64,000 bases of DNA from Bacillus halotolerans. GTDB lineage: Bacteria > Bacillota > Bacilli > Bacillales > Bacillaceae. The position numbers were made by a program, and so were the translations under genes. Positions 35,939-44,982 of this stretch are shown here, in pieces. Under the pieces are notes generated by a model that was not told the DNA's origin, ran no database searches, and was given only the letters and a program-made list of their open reading frames with translations. Each line of letters opens with the position of its first letter. Within the stretch, counting starts at the first letter, position 1. The stretch is taken from contig NZ_LPVF01000011.1 in assembly GCF_001517105.1 (NCBI RefSeq), positions 216,212 to 280,211 on the forward strand. The letters run 5' to 3'.

Positions 35939-36914
35939 ATTTAGACTTTAAGAAATACGTTTCAATATCGTCAAGCAGATAGTTTGCGGCTTTGATTCCG
36001 CCTGCGGTTGTCCACACGACGTCATCGACCTCATGGGCGTTCCCTGATTTCACAGCCTTGAGGTTTTTCCATAGTGAACTGCTCGTCCACTGATTGGCCC
36101 ATTTTTCATTATCTTTTGCATTATCGGCTTTATAAGTGAAATAAAAAAGCACATCGCCATCCATATCGGGAATGGATTCTTTGCTGTCTGTTGAGAACGT
36201 GAATTGGTCCTTTTGTTTCTTGAATAGCTCCACTTGCTTTTCAGGACGTTTAAAACCCAGCTGGTCTAGAATAATGCCAGAGAATGAATCCTTATAATAG
36301 ATTCTTGACTCGCCGGACAGAAAGCGTACAACAGACACAGTTTTCTTTGTCTGATCGCCAAGCTTATCTTTCATATCGGCAACGCGCTTATCAAAATCGG
36401 CAATGACTTCTTTGCCTTTGTCCGCCTTATTTACCGCGTCGGCATAAAGAGTCAGGTTATCCTTCCAGTTCCCGGCTAAAGATTCAGCAAAAACCGTGGG
36501 CGCAATCGCATTTAACTGATCATAAATCTTCTCTTGGCGCACTTTATTTCCAATAATCAAATCAGGCTTTAATTCCGCGATGGCTTCCACATTCGGTTCA
36601 GTTTCTAGCCCGACGTTTTTAACACCTTCCATATCGTCTTTCAGGTAGTCATACCACGGGTCGCCCTTCCATGACTTCACGGCCCCGACGGGTTTAATGC
36701 CAAGCGCTAAAAGCGCCTCTGTTCCTTCATTTGTTAAGACGACAATCCGTTTTGGATGGGCTGGAATGTTGTCTGATGTCCCCATTGCATGTTTAACCGT
36801 TCTTGTTTTGCTGCTTGACCCCTCGCTGTTACTTGAACTTTCTGAACTATTACAGGCAGAAAGCACCATAACGGCCATAAGTAATACAAATAGCATGCTG
36901 ATGTGCTTTTTCAT
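35937..36914 (-). CDS. yfiY: Hydroxamate siderophore-binding lipoprotein (YfiY)
   Basis: 325 residues from ATG 36914 (GGGAGGAA upstream). A lipoprotein signal with lipobox LSAC places the lipid-anchored cysteine at residue 21. The rest is a helical-backbone FecB/BtuF-type binding protein (HPKRIVVLTNEGTEALLALG, LKPDLIIGNKVRQEKIYDQL). It delivers schizokinen and arthrobactin iron complexes to YfiZ-YfhA (known for B. subtilis). Divergent from yfiZ, with Fur boxes in between. Confidence 0.95.
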   Translation of the reverse strand: MKKHISMLFVLLMAVMVLSACNSSESSSNSEGSSSKTRTVKHAMGTSDNIPAHPKRIVVLTNEGTEALLALGIKPVGAVKSWKGDPWYDYLKDDMEGVKNVGLETEPNVEAIAELKPDLIIGNKVRQEKIYDQLNAIAPTVFAESLAGNWKDNLTLYADAVNKADKGKEVIADFDKRVADMKDKLGDQTKKTVSVVRFLSGESRIYYKDSFSGIILDQLGFKRPEKQVELFKKQKDQFTFSTDSKESIPDMDGDVLFYFTYKADNAKDNEKWANQWTSSSLWKNLKAVKSGNAHEVDDVVWTTAGGIKAANYLLDDIETYFLKSK

Positions 36915-36931
36915 CTTTTTCCTCCCAATAT

Positions 36932-36946
36932 TGAAATTCATTATCA
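36932..36946. promoter_or_regulatory. Fur box for yfiY
   Basis: TGAAATTCATTATCA fits the 7-1-7 Fur palindrome TGATAATNATTATCA well (reverse reading TGATAATGAATTTCA). It lies just upstream of the yfiY ribosome site. Confidence 0.8.
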
Positions 36947-36988
36947 TTTAGATCATAATAAGCAGTGGTGAGAGTGTCAATCATTAAT

Positions 36989-37003
36989 TGAGGATGATTC
37001 TCA
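36989..37003. promoter_or_regulatory. Fur box for yfiZ-yfhA
   Basis: TGAGGATGATTCTCA matches the 7-1-7 Fur palindrome at 12 of 15 positions, 65 bases before yfiZ. Confidence 0.8.
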
Positions 37004-37067
37004 AAAACAATCAATTTACTGCAGTCATGAAGAATGGTACATAGTAAATCACTAGGAGAATTGGATG

Positions 37068-38069
37068 ATGATCTTCAAAAAGGCTTATTCGAAATGGATT
37101 TTGTTATTATGTCTGCTTTTCGTTTTGCTGGCGGCTGTCTGCGCAAGTGTCATATACGGCTATACCGGTACGTCATGGGGACAGGTCTATCAAGCGTTTA
37201 CATCTTTTAACGGATCAAATGAGCAAGTCATCATTAAAGACGTCAGGCTCCCGCGCGCCTTGGTTGCCGCGGTCGTCGGCGCTTCCCTTGCGGCTGCCGG
37301 CGCTCTGATGCAGGCGCTGACAAAAAACCCGCTAGCATCACCAGGGATTTTCGGAATCAACGCAGGGGCCGGCTTTTTTATTGTTGCCGGATCATTTTTT
37401 CTGCATATTCAATCACCCCAAGCGCTTGTATGGAGCTCGTTTCTCGGTGCTTCCTTTACCGCCGCGATTGTCTATGCCGCAGGTTCGCTAGGAAGAGAAG
37501 GGCTCACGCCGATCAAATTAACGCTGGCTGGAGCAGCCATGGCGGCAATGTTTTCTTCGCTGACACAAGGCATGCTTTCCGTCAATGAACTCGAGCTGGC
37601 TCAGGTGCTATTTTGGCTGACGGGCTCTGTGCAGGGCAGGAGTCTCGATTTGCTGATGACAATGCTTCCATATGCCGCGGCGGCGCTTTTGATCAGCTGT
37701 TTCCTCGGCCGAAAAATTAATCTTCTTGTCATGGGAGAAGATGTTGCCAAAGGACTTGGTCAAAAAACGGGACTGCTGAAATTCGCTATGGCACTATGCA
37801 TTGTCCTGCTTGCCGGTTCGGCTGTCGCCATTGCCGGACCGATTTCCTTTATCGGCATCATCATCCCGCACTTTGCCCGCTTTATCATCGGCAATGATTA
37901 TCGCTGGGTTCTGCCGTTTTCCGCTGTGTTGGGTGCGATTTTACTTGTTGCCGCGGACATCGGGGCACGATATATCATTATGCCTCAGGAAGTTCCTGTC
38001 GGGGTTATGACGGCGATTATCGGCATGCCTGTGTTTGTTTACATCGCAAGAAGGGGGGCGAATCTATGA
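37068..38069 (+). CDS. yfiZ: Siderophore ABC permease (YfiZ)
   Basis: 333 residues from the second of two adjacent ATGs (AGGAGA upstream fits either). FecCD-type permease with about nine or ten helices and family signatures RLPRALVAAVVGASLAAAGA, NPLASPGIFGINAGAGFF and GPISFIGIIIPHFARF. It forms the membrane channel with YfhA for schizokinen/arthrobactin. No ATPase is encoded here; in B. subtilis the ATPase is YusV, encoded elsewhere. Overlaps yfhA by four bases. Confidence 0.94.
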   Translation: MIFKKAYSKWILLLCLLFVLLAAVCASVIYGYTGTSWGQVYQAFTSFNGSNEQVIIKDVRLPRALVAAVVGASLAAAGALMQALTKNPLASPGIFGINAGAGFFIVAGSFFLHIQSPQALVWSSFLGASFTAAIVYAAGSLGREGLTPIKLTLAGAAMAAMFSSLTQGMLSVNELELAQVLFWLTGSVQGRSLDLLMTMLPYAAAALLISCFLGRKINLLVMGEDVAKGLGQKTGLLKFAMALCIVLLAGSAVAIAGPISFIGIIIPHFARFIIGNDYRWVLPFSAVLGAILLVAADIGARYIIMPQEVPVGVMTAIIGMPVFVYIARRGANL

Positions 38070-39097
38070 AACTTCGTTTTGGCATTACAGCGGCTGAAAA
38101 GAAAGCATGGATTGTCTTTTTTGTTTTACTCGGTTTAACAGCGGCTGTGTTCATCATAAGCGCCGGTCTCGGACAGCGGTTCATTCCTCCTTGGGATGTG
38201 GCCAAAACATTTTTCGGTGCAGGTTCAAAGCTCGATGAAATGATGGTGATGTCGTTCCGCATGCCAAGAATATTGACAGCTGTATGCGCCGGCGTTTGCT
38301 TGGCTGCGGCAGGCGCAATTTTGCAGGGGCTGGTCAGAAACCCTCTCGCATCCCCGGATATTATCGGAATCACGGGCGGAGCGGCTGTGGCTGTGGTGCT
38401 TGTCATGATGTTCTTCTCAGACCGAAGCGATTCACTGACGATCAGTCTGTCATGGCTTCCGGCTGCCGCATTTATCGGGGCATCAGTTGTTGGACTTATC
38501 GTTTATTTACTCGCATACAAAAATGGCGCCTCCACGTTTCGGCTGGTGCTGATCGGAATCGGATTTTCAATGTCTGCACAAGCGATGACCACATTGCTCA
38601 TGATCAAAGGACCGATCTACAGGGCGTCCCAAGCCAATGTATACATAACAGGTTCGGTCTACGGATCTAACTGGCAGCATGTAAAAATAGCCGTGTTGCT
38701 GTCTGTCATTCTCTTATTCATTTGTTTTATCTGTCTTAAAAATATGAATATACAGATGCTCGGTGAAGATATTGCGGCAGGCGCGGGAAGCTCCGTGCAA
38801 AGAAACCGGTTCTTCCTGCTTCTGCTGAGTACGGCTCTTACGGGCTGTGCGGTTTCTGTTGCCGGAACGATTGGTTTTGTCGGTCTGATGGCGCCGCACA
38901 TCGCAAGGCGTCTCGTCGGCTCGTCTTACGGTGCGCTGCTCCCGGCATCTGCACTGATCGGGGCTCTGCTCGTATTAGGAGCAGACATCATCGGCAGAAC
39001 CTTATTTGCCCCGGTCGAAGTGCCGGCAGGCGTTTTTACAGCGGCGATCGGCGCCCCCTACTTTATTTATTTGCTCTATAAAACAAGAAATTCCTGA
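38066..39097 (+). CDS. yfhA: Siderophore ABC permease (YfhA)
   Basis: 343 residues, FecCD family, second half of the heterodimeric permease. Signature RMPRILTAVCAGVCLAAAGA and NPLASPDIIGITGGAAVAV near the N-terminus, GTIGFVGLMAPHIARRLVG near the C-terminus (coupling to the ATPase). ATGA overlap with yfiZ. Followed by a terminator, so yfiZ-yfhA is a two-gene Fur-controlled unit. Confidence 0.94.
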   Translation: MKLRFGITAAEKKAWIVFFVLLGLTAAVFIISAGLGQRFIPPWDVAKTFFGAGSKLDEMMVMSFRMPRILTAVCAGVCLAAAGAILQGLVRNPLASPDIIGITGGAAVAVVLVMMFFSDRSDSLTISLSWLPAAAFIGASVVGLIVYLLAYKNGASTFRLVLIGIGFSMSAQAMTTLLMIKGPIYRASQANVYITGSVYGSNWQHVKIAVLLSVILLFICFICLKNMNIQMLGEDIAAGAGSSVQRNRFFLLLLSTALTGCAVSVAGTIGFVGLMAPHIARRLVGSSYGALLPASALIGALLVLGADIIGRTLFAPVEVPAGVFTAAIGAPYFIYLLYKTRNS

Positions 39098-39105
39098 ATG
39101 TAAGG

Positions 39106-39138
39106 ACCCATTTTCTCTGCAAAGAAAATGGGTTTTTT
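39106..39138 (+). terminator. Terminator after yfhA
   Basis: ACCCATTTTCT pairs with AGAAAATGGGT around CTGCAA, followed by T6. Confidence 0.92.
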
Positions 39139-39212
39139 AATAATGACTGAAAATTCCCATTAATATTTTGTTATACTGACAGAGACATTGATGCAGAAAG
39201 GATGGCAGGCGA

Positions 39213-40091
39213 ATGAAAGCAGAGGTATTAAAATATGAAGCATTTACGGAAAATCCCGGCAAAGGAAACCCCGCGGGTGTGGTATTGCACGGGGACCATT
39301 ATACAGAAGAAGAAATGCAGAGAATAGCTGAAATCGCAGGATATTCAGAAACCTCCTTTATTCGGAACAGCGAGGCGGCTGATCTTGAACTCCGTTACTT
39401 CACTCCTGGACACGAAATGAATTTATGCGGACATGCGACGGTCGCTTCCCTATACGCATTGTGTGAAAAAGGAAGGCTGGAGATTGGTAAAACGTACAGC
39501 ATCCAGACAAAAGTCGGTATCCTGCCAGCAAACATTTCTGAAAAAGAGGGTCGCATCCATATCACACTTGAACAGGCTGCTCCGACATTCAAACCATTTA
39601 CGGGCGACCGGGAAAAGCTCGCGGACGCATTGGGGATTACGGCGGAGGACTTTCATGAGAACCTTCCAATTGTTTTTGGCAGTACAGGCATATGGACTGC
39701 AATCGTTCCGCTCAAATCATTAGAAGCCTCTAAAAAAATGGTGCCGAATAACAAACAATTTCCGGATGTTCTAGTTGATCTGCCAAAAGCCTCAGTGCAT
39801 CCGTTTACCTTTGAAACGATTCACTCTGACAGCGACCTGCACGGGCGCCACTTTTCGTCGCCGTATTCAGGAACAATAGAAGATCCCGTGACTGGCACAG
39901 CATCCGGTGTAATGGGAGCTTACATGCAGCAATACGGCCGGTCCGGGCAGCGTACATTCATCATTGAACAAGGACAGGAGATGGGGAAAGACGGAAGAGT
40001 GGAAATTGAAATAAATGGAGATAACGATCACATCAAAGTGAACATGACAGGGACTGCCGTTTACTCAGAAACTCGGATTCTTGAAATCTAA
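39213..40091 (+). CDS. yfhB: PhzF-family isomerase/epimerase (YfhB)
   Basis: 292 residues in two pseudo-symmetric halves, as in PhzF and diaminopimelate epimerase. The N-terminal VLKYEAFTENPGKGNPAGVV with catalytic-type glutamate in GYSETSFI, and the C-terminal GTIEDPVTGTASG motif are diagnostic. No phenazine genes are nearby, so the true substrate is unknown. TATACT at 39172-39177 may be its -10. Confidence 0.9.
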   Translation: MKAEVLKYEAFTENPGKGNPAGVVLHGDHYTEEEMQRIAEIAGYSETSFIRNSEAADLELRYFTPGHEMNLCGHATVASLYALCEKGRLEIGKTYSIQTKVGILPANISEKEGRIHITLEQAAPTFKPFTGDREKLADALGITAEDFHENLPIVFGSTGIWTAIVPLKSLEASKKMVPNNKQFPDVLVDLPKASVHPFTFETIHSDSDLHGRHFSSPYSGTIEDPVTGTASGVMGAYMQQYGRSGQRTFIIEQGQEMGKDGRVEIEINGDNDHIKVNMTGTAVYSETRILEI

Positions 40092-40139
40092 TATGGCTGA
40101 CGGTTTACAAAAAGCTGCACTTTCCGTTATGATTATGAT

Positions 40140-40154
40140 TGATAATCATTTTCA
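40140..40154. promoter_or_regulatory. Fur box upstream of yfhC
   Basis: TGATAATCATTTTCA matches the Fur palindrome TGATAATNATTATCA at all but one defined position, 25 bases before the yfhC start. Confidence 0.85.
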
Positions 40155-40178
40155 ATTGGATAGAAAGGGTGAAGCGGT

Positions 40179-40763
40179 ATGCCTCAAGCCGAACAGATAA
40201 ATCAAGATTCAGCACTGCGGAATATCATACGCAGCAGAAGATCAATCCGTAAATTTAAACAAGATCCCGTCCCTCCGGCTGTCATCCTTGACATGCTAGA
40301 AACGGCAAAATATGCGCCAAATCACAGAGTGACGGAGCCTTGGAGATTTATTTACGTTTCCAGTGAAACAGGAAAAGCAAGCTTGATTAAAACCTTTGCT
40401 TCATTTTCTAAAAAATCAAAGCCGGACATGACGGAAGAAAAACTCCAAAACTTCAAAAAGACACTCAGCCGTGTGCCGGGATTTCTGCTCGTTGTATTTC
40501 AGGAAGATGAGAACGAAAGAGCCCGAGATGATGATTTTGCGGCAACCAGCTCATTGATTCAAAACCTCCAGCTTCTTGCCTGGGAAAAAGGAATCGGCAT
40601 GGTTTGGAAAAGCGGAAAGATCCTCTATGACAAAGACGTGCATCAAGCCTTCGGTTTACAGGATAACGAGCGCTTCGCCGCGATCATACAAACAGGCTAT
40701 CCTGATGAAATGCCGGAAGTGAAAAAACGCACACCGATAAAGGAACGGTTCACCGAGCTGTAA
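40179..40763 (+). CDS. yfhC: Nitroreductase-family FMN oxidoreductase (YfhC)
   Basis: 194 residues with N-terminal RSRRSIRKFKQDPV and TAKYAPNHRVTEPWRFIYVS and the later ATSSLIQNLQLLAWEKGIGMVWKSG, typical of FMN nitroreductases (short, single-domain form). The Fur box directly upstream implies induction by iron starvation, so reductive iron release from a siderophore or flavin reduction is a possible role (inference). Strong terminator follows. Confidence 0.9.
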   Translation: MPQAEQINQDSALRNIIRSRRSIRKFKQDPVPPAVILDMLETAKYAPNHRVTEPWRFIYVSSETGKASLIKTFASFSKKSKPDMTEEKLQNFKKTLSRVPGFLLVVFQEDENERARDDDFAATSSLIQNLQLLAWEKGIGMVWKSGKILYDKDVHQAFGLQDNERFAAIIQTGYPDEMPEVKKRTPIKERFTEL

Positions 40764-40800
40764 AAAACCCCCTGTCTCAAGCAGAGACAAGGGGTTTTTC
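40764..40800. terminator. Terminator between yfhC and yfhD
   Basis: AAAAACCCCCTGTCTC pairs with GAGACAAGGGGTTTTT around AAGCA (one mismatch); symmetrical, so usable on both strands. Confidence 0.9.
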
Positions 40801-40801
40801 A

Positions 40802-40993
40802 TTAACGTTTTTTGCTTTTCGCTCTGCTGTCAGCCGCTTTCGCGCGCTCCTGCGCTTCGCGGTCATCCGCATCAGCAAGTTCACTTGAATATTCCTCGTA
40901 AACGCCGTCAGTTTCTCGTTTTAACGCATCGGGAACCTGAGGAAGTTTTTGTTTGTTTTTATCACGGTTTTTGTGAATATGATTTCTGCCCAT
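40802..40993 (-). CDS. yfhD: Small charged protein YfhD
   Basis: 63 residues, very hydrophilic and rich in K, R, D and E (MGRNHIHKNRDKNKQKLP, ADADDREAQERAKAADSRAK). YfhD-like family restricted to Bacilli. No enzymatic motif. The composition and neighbouring sspH/sspK/yfhE resemble forespore-expressed small proteins, but no sigma-G promoter was confirmed. AGGGGGAA lies upstream of the ATG. Confidence 0.85.
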   Translation of the reverse strand: MGRNHIHKNRDKNKQKLPQVPDALKRETDGVYEEYSSELADADDREAQERAKAADSRAKSKKR

Positions 40994-41058
40994 ATCAAAT
41001 TCCCCCTAAAAAGTGATATCAAACAAACATAGTATCTGCTTTCCGGCGTTATGTATCC

Positions 41059-41169
41059 CTACTTCCGCTTAGCAGCTTTTTCCGCCTTTTTAAATTCACT
41101 CGAATAAAGAACTTCCTGCATTTTCTTCAGGTTGGCTCCTTGCTGGTGCTTCTCCCTCTTCTTTTCCAT
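41059..41169 (-). CDS. yfhE: Very small protein YfhE
   Basis: 36 residues, below usual length cut-offs, starting MEKKREKHQQGANLKKMQEV and ending AEKAAKRK. It is preceded by a near-perfect ribosome site GAAGGAGGTCC five bases before the ATG, strong evidence that it is translated. I recall a protein with this start as YfhE in B. subtilis, of unknown function. Basic, probably helical. Confidence 0.85.
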   Translation of the reverse strand: MEKKREKHQQGANLKKMQEVLYSSEFKKAEKAAKRK

Positions 41170-41222
41170 AAAAGGACCTCCTTCAACCATGTTATTCTTA
41201 AGGTTGACGCTTCCTTCCGTTT

Positions 41223-42134
41223 TTATACAGCCTTTCGGTCCGTCAGCAGCTGCGACAGGGCGAATTCAAGATCTGAATATGTAAAACGGAATCCGGACGT
41301 AATTGCTTTTTTAGGCAGAGCGCGCTGTCCTTTCACAAGAAGCAGGCTCATTTCTCCCAATGCTTTTGATAAAAAGAATGCTGGAACGGGGAGCCAGTGG
41401 GGACGGTGTTTCACCCGTGCAATCGTTTTTCCGAACTGCTTCATTTCAACCGGATTAGGCGCTGTCACATTAACAGGACCTGAGATGCTGTCGTTTTCGA
41501 TTGCATATACAATCAGCTGGGCGGCGTCATCCACGTGAATCCAGGACAGCCACTGATTGCCCGTCCCGATCGTTCCTCCGGCCAGCAGTTTATATGGCAG
41601 AACCATCAGCGGGAGAGCGCCTTTTTCTCCGAGCATCACGCCAAATCTCGCGTAAACCGTTCGAATGCCCATCACCTCTATATTTTGCCCTTCCCGTTCC
41701 CACATATGTGCAGTGTGGCTGAGAAAATCCTCGTCCGACGTGGGGGAGTCTTCTGTAAAGGTTTTTTCAAGGCTAGTGCCGTAAATGCCCACTGCACTGG
41801 CTTGAATAAGCGCCTTCGGTTTTTCCGCCTGTTTATGAATAAGCCGCCGTACTTCCCGGGTTGCATCGATCCGGCTGGAGAGAATTTGCTGCTTCGTTTT
41901 TTCGTTCCAGCGGCCAAAAATTGATTTTCCCGCAAGATTTACCCAAACATCAATATGAGGAAGTTCTTGTTCAGGCGCAGCTTCTTCAGTCAGCCATTGG
42001 ACATAAGAGATATTTTTTTGTTCAGTTTTTGGCGCGTTTCTTGATAAAATATAAACATGATGTCCTTGGCGGGTGAGGACGCCAGTCAGATGCGTACCGA
42101 GAAAACCCGTTCCGCCCGTCATTGCAATATTCAT
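41223..42134 (-). CDS. yfhF: NAD(P)-dependent epimerase-like protein, YfcH family (YfhF)
   Basis: 303 residues from ATG 42134, eight bases after AGGAG (an ATG at 42140 is too close). N-terminal Rossmann motif TGGTGFLGTHL, then YVQWLTEE and VNLAGKSIFGRW, and the C-terminal DUF1731 segment (PAFFLSKALGEMSLLLVKGQRALPKKA). Extended SDR of the YfcH/SDR39U1 type; substrate not known. Convergent to nothing downstream: yfhE lies beyond its stop in the same direction. Confidence 0.92.
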   Translation of the reverse strand: MNIAMTGGTGFLGTHLTGVLTRQGHHVYILSRNAPKTEQKNISYVQWLTEEAAPEQELPHIDVWVNLAGKSIFGRWNEKTKQQILSSRIDATREVRRLIHKQAEKPKALIQASAVGIYGTSLEKTFTEDSPTSDEDFLSHTAHMWEREGQNIEVMGIRTVYARFGVMLGEKGALPLMVLPYKLLAGGTIGTGNQWLSWIHVDDAAQLIVYAIENDSISGPVNVTAPNPVEMKQFGKTIARVKHRPHWLPVPAFFLSKALGEMSLLLVKGQRALPKKAITSGFRFTYSDLEFALSQLLTDRKAV

Positions 42135-42222
42135 AAACATCTCTCCTCATCGTTCTGATACCTATACTTTACCTCATTTTGATCATAGAAAACGCGTTTG
42201 AGACCGGAGAAGGGAGATTAAA

Positions 42223-43014
42223 ATGCCATTTATTACAAAGATTTCAGCGCAAAAGAAGAATACGGAACGCTTTAATATTTTTCTGGATGAAAAATATGCT
42301 TTCAGTGTTGAAGCAGATGTGCTCGTGAAATTTGAGCTTACAAAGGGAAAAGAGCTTGATGACCTCGAGATCATTGAGATTCAATACGGAGATGAAGTGA
42401 AAAAAGGCTTCAACCGTGCGATTGATTTTTTATCCTATCGAATGCGGTCAACGAAAGAGGTAGAAGACCATTTAAAGAAAAAAGAAACCTCGGCGCCCGT
42501 CATTACGGAAGTGATTCATAAGCTGAACGATTACAACTATTTAAATGACCAAGAGTTTGCGGCGGCCTACGTGAGCACTCACAAAAAAACAAACGGAAAA
42601 GGGCCTGACGTTTTGTTCAGAGAGCTGAAAGCGAAGGGGATCGATGACGACACCATCAAAGATACACTGAGTTCTTTCTCCTTTGAAGAACAGACGGAAA
42701 AAGCAGTTAAGCATATCGAAAAGCTTCTGAAGAAAGACAAGAAACTCTCTTCAAAAGAAATCAAACAGCGAGCACAGATGCAGCTGCAGCGCAAAGGCTT
42801 CTCATTTGATGTCATCTCTGCGGCGCTGGAGCAGATTGAATACGAAAATGACGAAGATACTGAAAAAGAAGCGCTGCGTCTTCATGCGGAAAAAGCGCTT
42901 AGAAAATACCGTTATGACGGCTCCTATGAAAGTGCCATGAAGGTCAAACAATTTTTATTCAGAAAAGGATTCTCACTCGATTTAATCGAGCAATTTCTGC
43001 AGGAAGAGGAGTAG
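42223..43014 (+). CDS. recX: Regulatory protein RecX
   Basis: 263 residues made of repeated three-helix RecX modules (LSYRMRSTKEVEDHLKKKE, DYNYLNDQEFAAAYV, ELKAKGIDDDTIKDTLSSF). RecX modulates RecA filaments during homologous recombination and repair; in Bacillus it is not next to recA. AAGGGAGAT precedes the ATG. Seven bases separate it from yfhH. Confidence 0.94.
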   Translation: MPFITKISAQKKNTERFNIFLDEKYAFSVEADVLVKFELTKGKELDDLEIIEIQYGDEVKKGFNRAIDFLSYRMRSTKEVEDHLKKKETSAPVITEVIHKLNDYNYLNDQEFAAAYVSTHKKTNGKGPDVLFRELKAKGIDDDTIKDTLSSFSFEEQTEKAVKHIEKLLKKDKKLSSKEIKQRAQMQLQRKGFSFDVISAALEQIEYENDEDTEKEALRLHAEKALRKYRYDGSYESAMKVKQFLFRKGFSLDLIEQFLQEEE

Positions 43015-43021
43015 CTGAAAA

Positions 43022-43342
43022 ATGGAGAAACGATACAGTCAAATGACAACGCACGAACTCAATACAGAAATCGCAGGACTTTCTGAAAAAGCAAGGAAAG
43101 CGGAACAGCTTGGAATCATAAATGAACTGGCAGTGCTCGAACGGAAAATTGCCATGGCAAAGGCTTACTTGCTGAACCCGGAGGACTTCTCGCCGGGAGA
43201 AACGTATGTTGTGGACGGCTCTGAGGACGAGTTTCACATTACCTATTTAAATGGCGTTTTCGCTTGGGGATACAGAACATCAGCTCCCGATCAAGAAGAA
43301 GCGCTTCCAATCTCAGTATTACAGCAAAAGAAGCAGGGATAA
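43022..43342 (+). CDS. yfhH: YfhH-family small protein (DUF1811)
   Basis: 106 residues: an N-terminal helical hairpin (YSQMTTHELNTEIAGLSEKA, ELAVLERKIAMAKAYLL) and a C-terminal beta-rich domain (GETYVVDGSEDEFHITYLNG). DUF1811 family; structure known for relatives, function not. Seven bases after recX, so part of a two-gene unit closed by a terminator. Confidence 0.9.
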   Translation: MEKRYSQMTTHELNTEIAGLSEKARKAEQLGIINELAVLERKIAMAKAYLLNPEDFSPGETYVVDGSEDEFHITYLNGVFAWGYRTSAPDQEEALPISVLQQKKQG

Positions 43343-43345
43343 CCG

Positions 43346-43373
43346 AGAGGCTGATTATCAGCCTCTTTTTTAT
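43346..43373 (+). terminator. Terminator after recX-yfhH
   Basis: AGAGGCTGA and TCAGCCTCT around TTA, then T-run. Confidence 0.92.
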
Positions 43374-43478
43374 TTGAGCACACTCAAGGCGATTTTTAGA
43401 GAAAAAATGATTGAATTCACCCTGGATTTCTTTTAAGATGGAACTCGTTGTTTTTTCACATTAAAGGAGGCGATGACG

Positions 43479-44672
43479 TTGAGTATGAAAAATCCATCAG
43501 TAAAATTAATTATTTTTGTTCTAATGATCTGCACGTTTTCAATTGGATACACAGAATATGCGGTGATGGGTATTTTGACGTCGATTGCCGATGACTTTCA
43601 TATACATGTTTCCTCTGCGGGACTCCTTGTCACCGCTTATGCGGCAAGCGTCTGTGTAACAGGCCCGCTCGTCACGATTGTTTCTGTCAAGCTCCCGAGA
43701 AAGCCGGTGCTTCTTGGATTGATGGGGATTTTCATCCTTTCCAACCTGATGAGCGCACTGGCACTGAATTTTGCGGTATTGGCGGTCTCAAGAATTTTAT
43801 CTGCTTCCATTCACGGCGCTTTCTTTGCGATTGCGATGGTATTCGCTAGTGAAATGGTGCCGCCGGAAAAACGCGCCGCAGCCGCTGCGTCTATGAACGG
43901 CGGTTTAACAGTGGCTTTGATGCTGGGTGTTCCATTCGGTTCCTACTTGGGTGATGTCCTAAACTGGAGAGTCGTGTTTTCCATCATTACGGTGCTTGGA
44001 GTGATCGGATTTTTAGGCCTGATGGCTACTGTGCCGAACAGAAAACCAAAAGTCATCCCGATGCTCATGAATGAGTGGGGAGTATTTAAACATAAACAGG
44101 TGCTGTACTCCTTTGCGATTACAATTTTAGGATATTCAGGCGTATTTATCGCGTATACGTTTATCGAGCCGATTTTAAGAAATTCAGCGGGTTTCAGCAC
44201 AGTCGGCATTACAGGCGCCCTCTTCGCCTATGGTTTGGGAGGGGTTGCGGGAAACTTCTTTGCGGGAAAAGTGCCGCTTCCTCTGCTGACCCGGACCATG
44301 ATTGGCGTCATGATCGGTTTGATCGGCGTACTTGCGGTATTTCCGTACATCGCCGTTTATCCGGCCGCAGCCATTGTCGCGACTTTCTTATTTGGAGCTT
44401 GCGCATTCGGCACACCGCCTCTTTTGCAAACAAAGGTGCTTTCTTCATCTGAGAACGGCACAACAATCGCCGCAGCTGTGAGCGTGTCTGCATTTAACCT
44501 GGCTAATGCGCTCGGCGCTTGGATCGGCGGCATCATTTTAAGCGGAACCGGCTCTTATTCCTGGCTGTTTGCGGGAGGAGCGCTGATGACCGCTTGCGGA
44601 CTGGTGCTCTCAACATTCGCGCATCTGTCTGAAAAGAAAAGCGTCTATGAGTATCAAGTCAATAAAGGGTAA
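43479..44672 (+). CDS. yfhI: MFS transporter, AraJ/YdhP-like (YfhI)
   Basis: 397 residues with twelve helices, drug:proton antiporter-1 type (GYTEYAVMGILTSIADDF, RILSASIHGAFFAIAMVFA, MNGGLTVALMLGVPFGSYLG). Start placed at TTG 43479, eight bases after GGAGG; the ATG at 43473 is only two bases from it and the ATG at 43485 is fourteen. Likely exporter of a small metabolite or drug; substrate unknown. Confidence 0.9.
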   Translation: MSMKNPSVKLIIFVLMICTFSIGYTEYAVMGILTSIADDFHIHVSSAGLLVTAYAASVCVTGPLVTIVSVKLPRKPVLLGLMGIFILSNLMSALALNFAVLAVSRILSASIHGAFFAIAMVFASEMVPPEKRAAAAASMNGGLTVALMLGVPFGSYLGDVLNWRVVFSIITVLGVIGFLGLMATVPNRKPKVIPMLMNEWGVFKHKQVLYSFAITILGYSGVFIAYTFIEPILRNSAGFSTVGITGALFAYGLGGVAGNFFAGKVPLPLLTRTMIGVMIGLIGVLAVFPYIAVYPAAAIVATFLFGACAFGTPPLLQTKVLSSSENGTTIAAAVSVSAFNLANALGAWIGGIILSGTGSYSWLFAGGALMTACGLVLSTFAHLSEKKSVYEYQVNKG

Positions 44673-44676
44673 AAAA

Positions 44677-44705
44677 ACAGCTGCACATGTGCAGCTGTTC
44701 TTCTT
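44677..44705. terminator. Bidirectional terminator between yfhI and sspK
   Basis: A perfect 22-base palindrome (44677-44698, core CTGCACATGTGCAG) has seven A on the left and a T-rich tract on the right. Confidence 0.93.
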
Positions 44706-44858
44706 TTATCGTTTGCCGGAGGCTCTCATTTTTTCCTGAGGATGCTGGTTGATTGACCCGTCAGGACGTTTTGAAGCATAGTCGTCCTTCGCTCTCGGTT
44801 CACCTTGAAACTTGTTTTCGTTTTCGTAAGGAAATCCTTTTTCTTTATTGCGGACCAT
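44706..44858 (-). CDS. sspK: Small acid-soluble spore protein K
   Basis: 50 residues ([20 protein letters not shown], then [15 protein letters not shown]), matching SspK, a minor SASP made in the forespore. AGGGGGAT seven bases before the ATG supports translation. It is too short for length-filtered gene finders. Lies opposite to yfhI and divergent from yfhJ. Confidence 0.92.
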   Translation of the reverse strand: MVRNKEKGFPYENENKFQGEPRAKDDYASKRPDGSINQHPQEKMRASGKR

Positions 44859-44982
44859 GTCATATCCCCCTAGGTTCGAGATCAAAAAGTTGCGTCTTGC
44901 CGGATGAAGACGTAAGGTTAGTATATGGAGAACATGAAGTTTTAAAGCGTAATTTTTTTCCTGAAGGAAAGGAGACCACCAA

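Noticed and set aside
41174..41202. TCAACC...GGTTGA stem between yfhF and yfhE as a terminator
   Set aside because: Only six pairs with a long loop and no T-run; it also overlaps the strong yfhE ribosome site.
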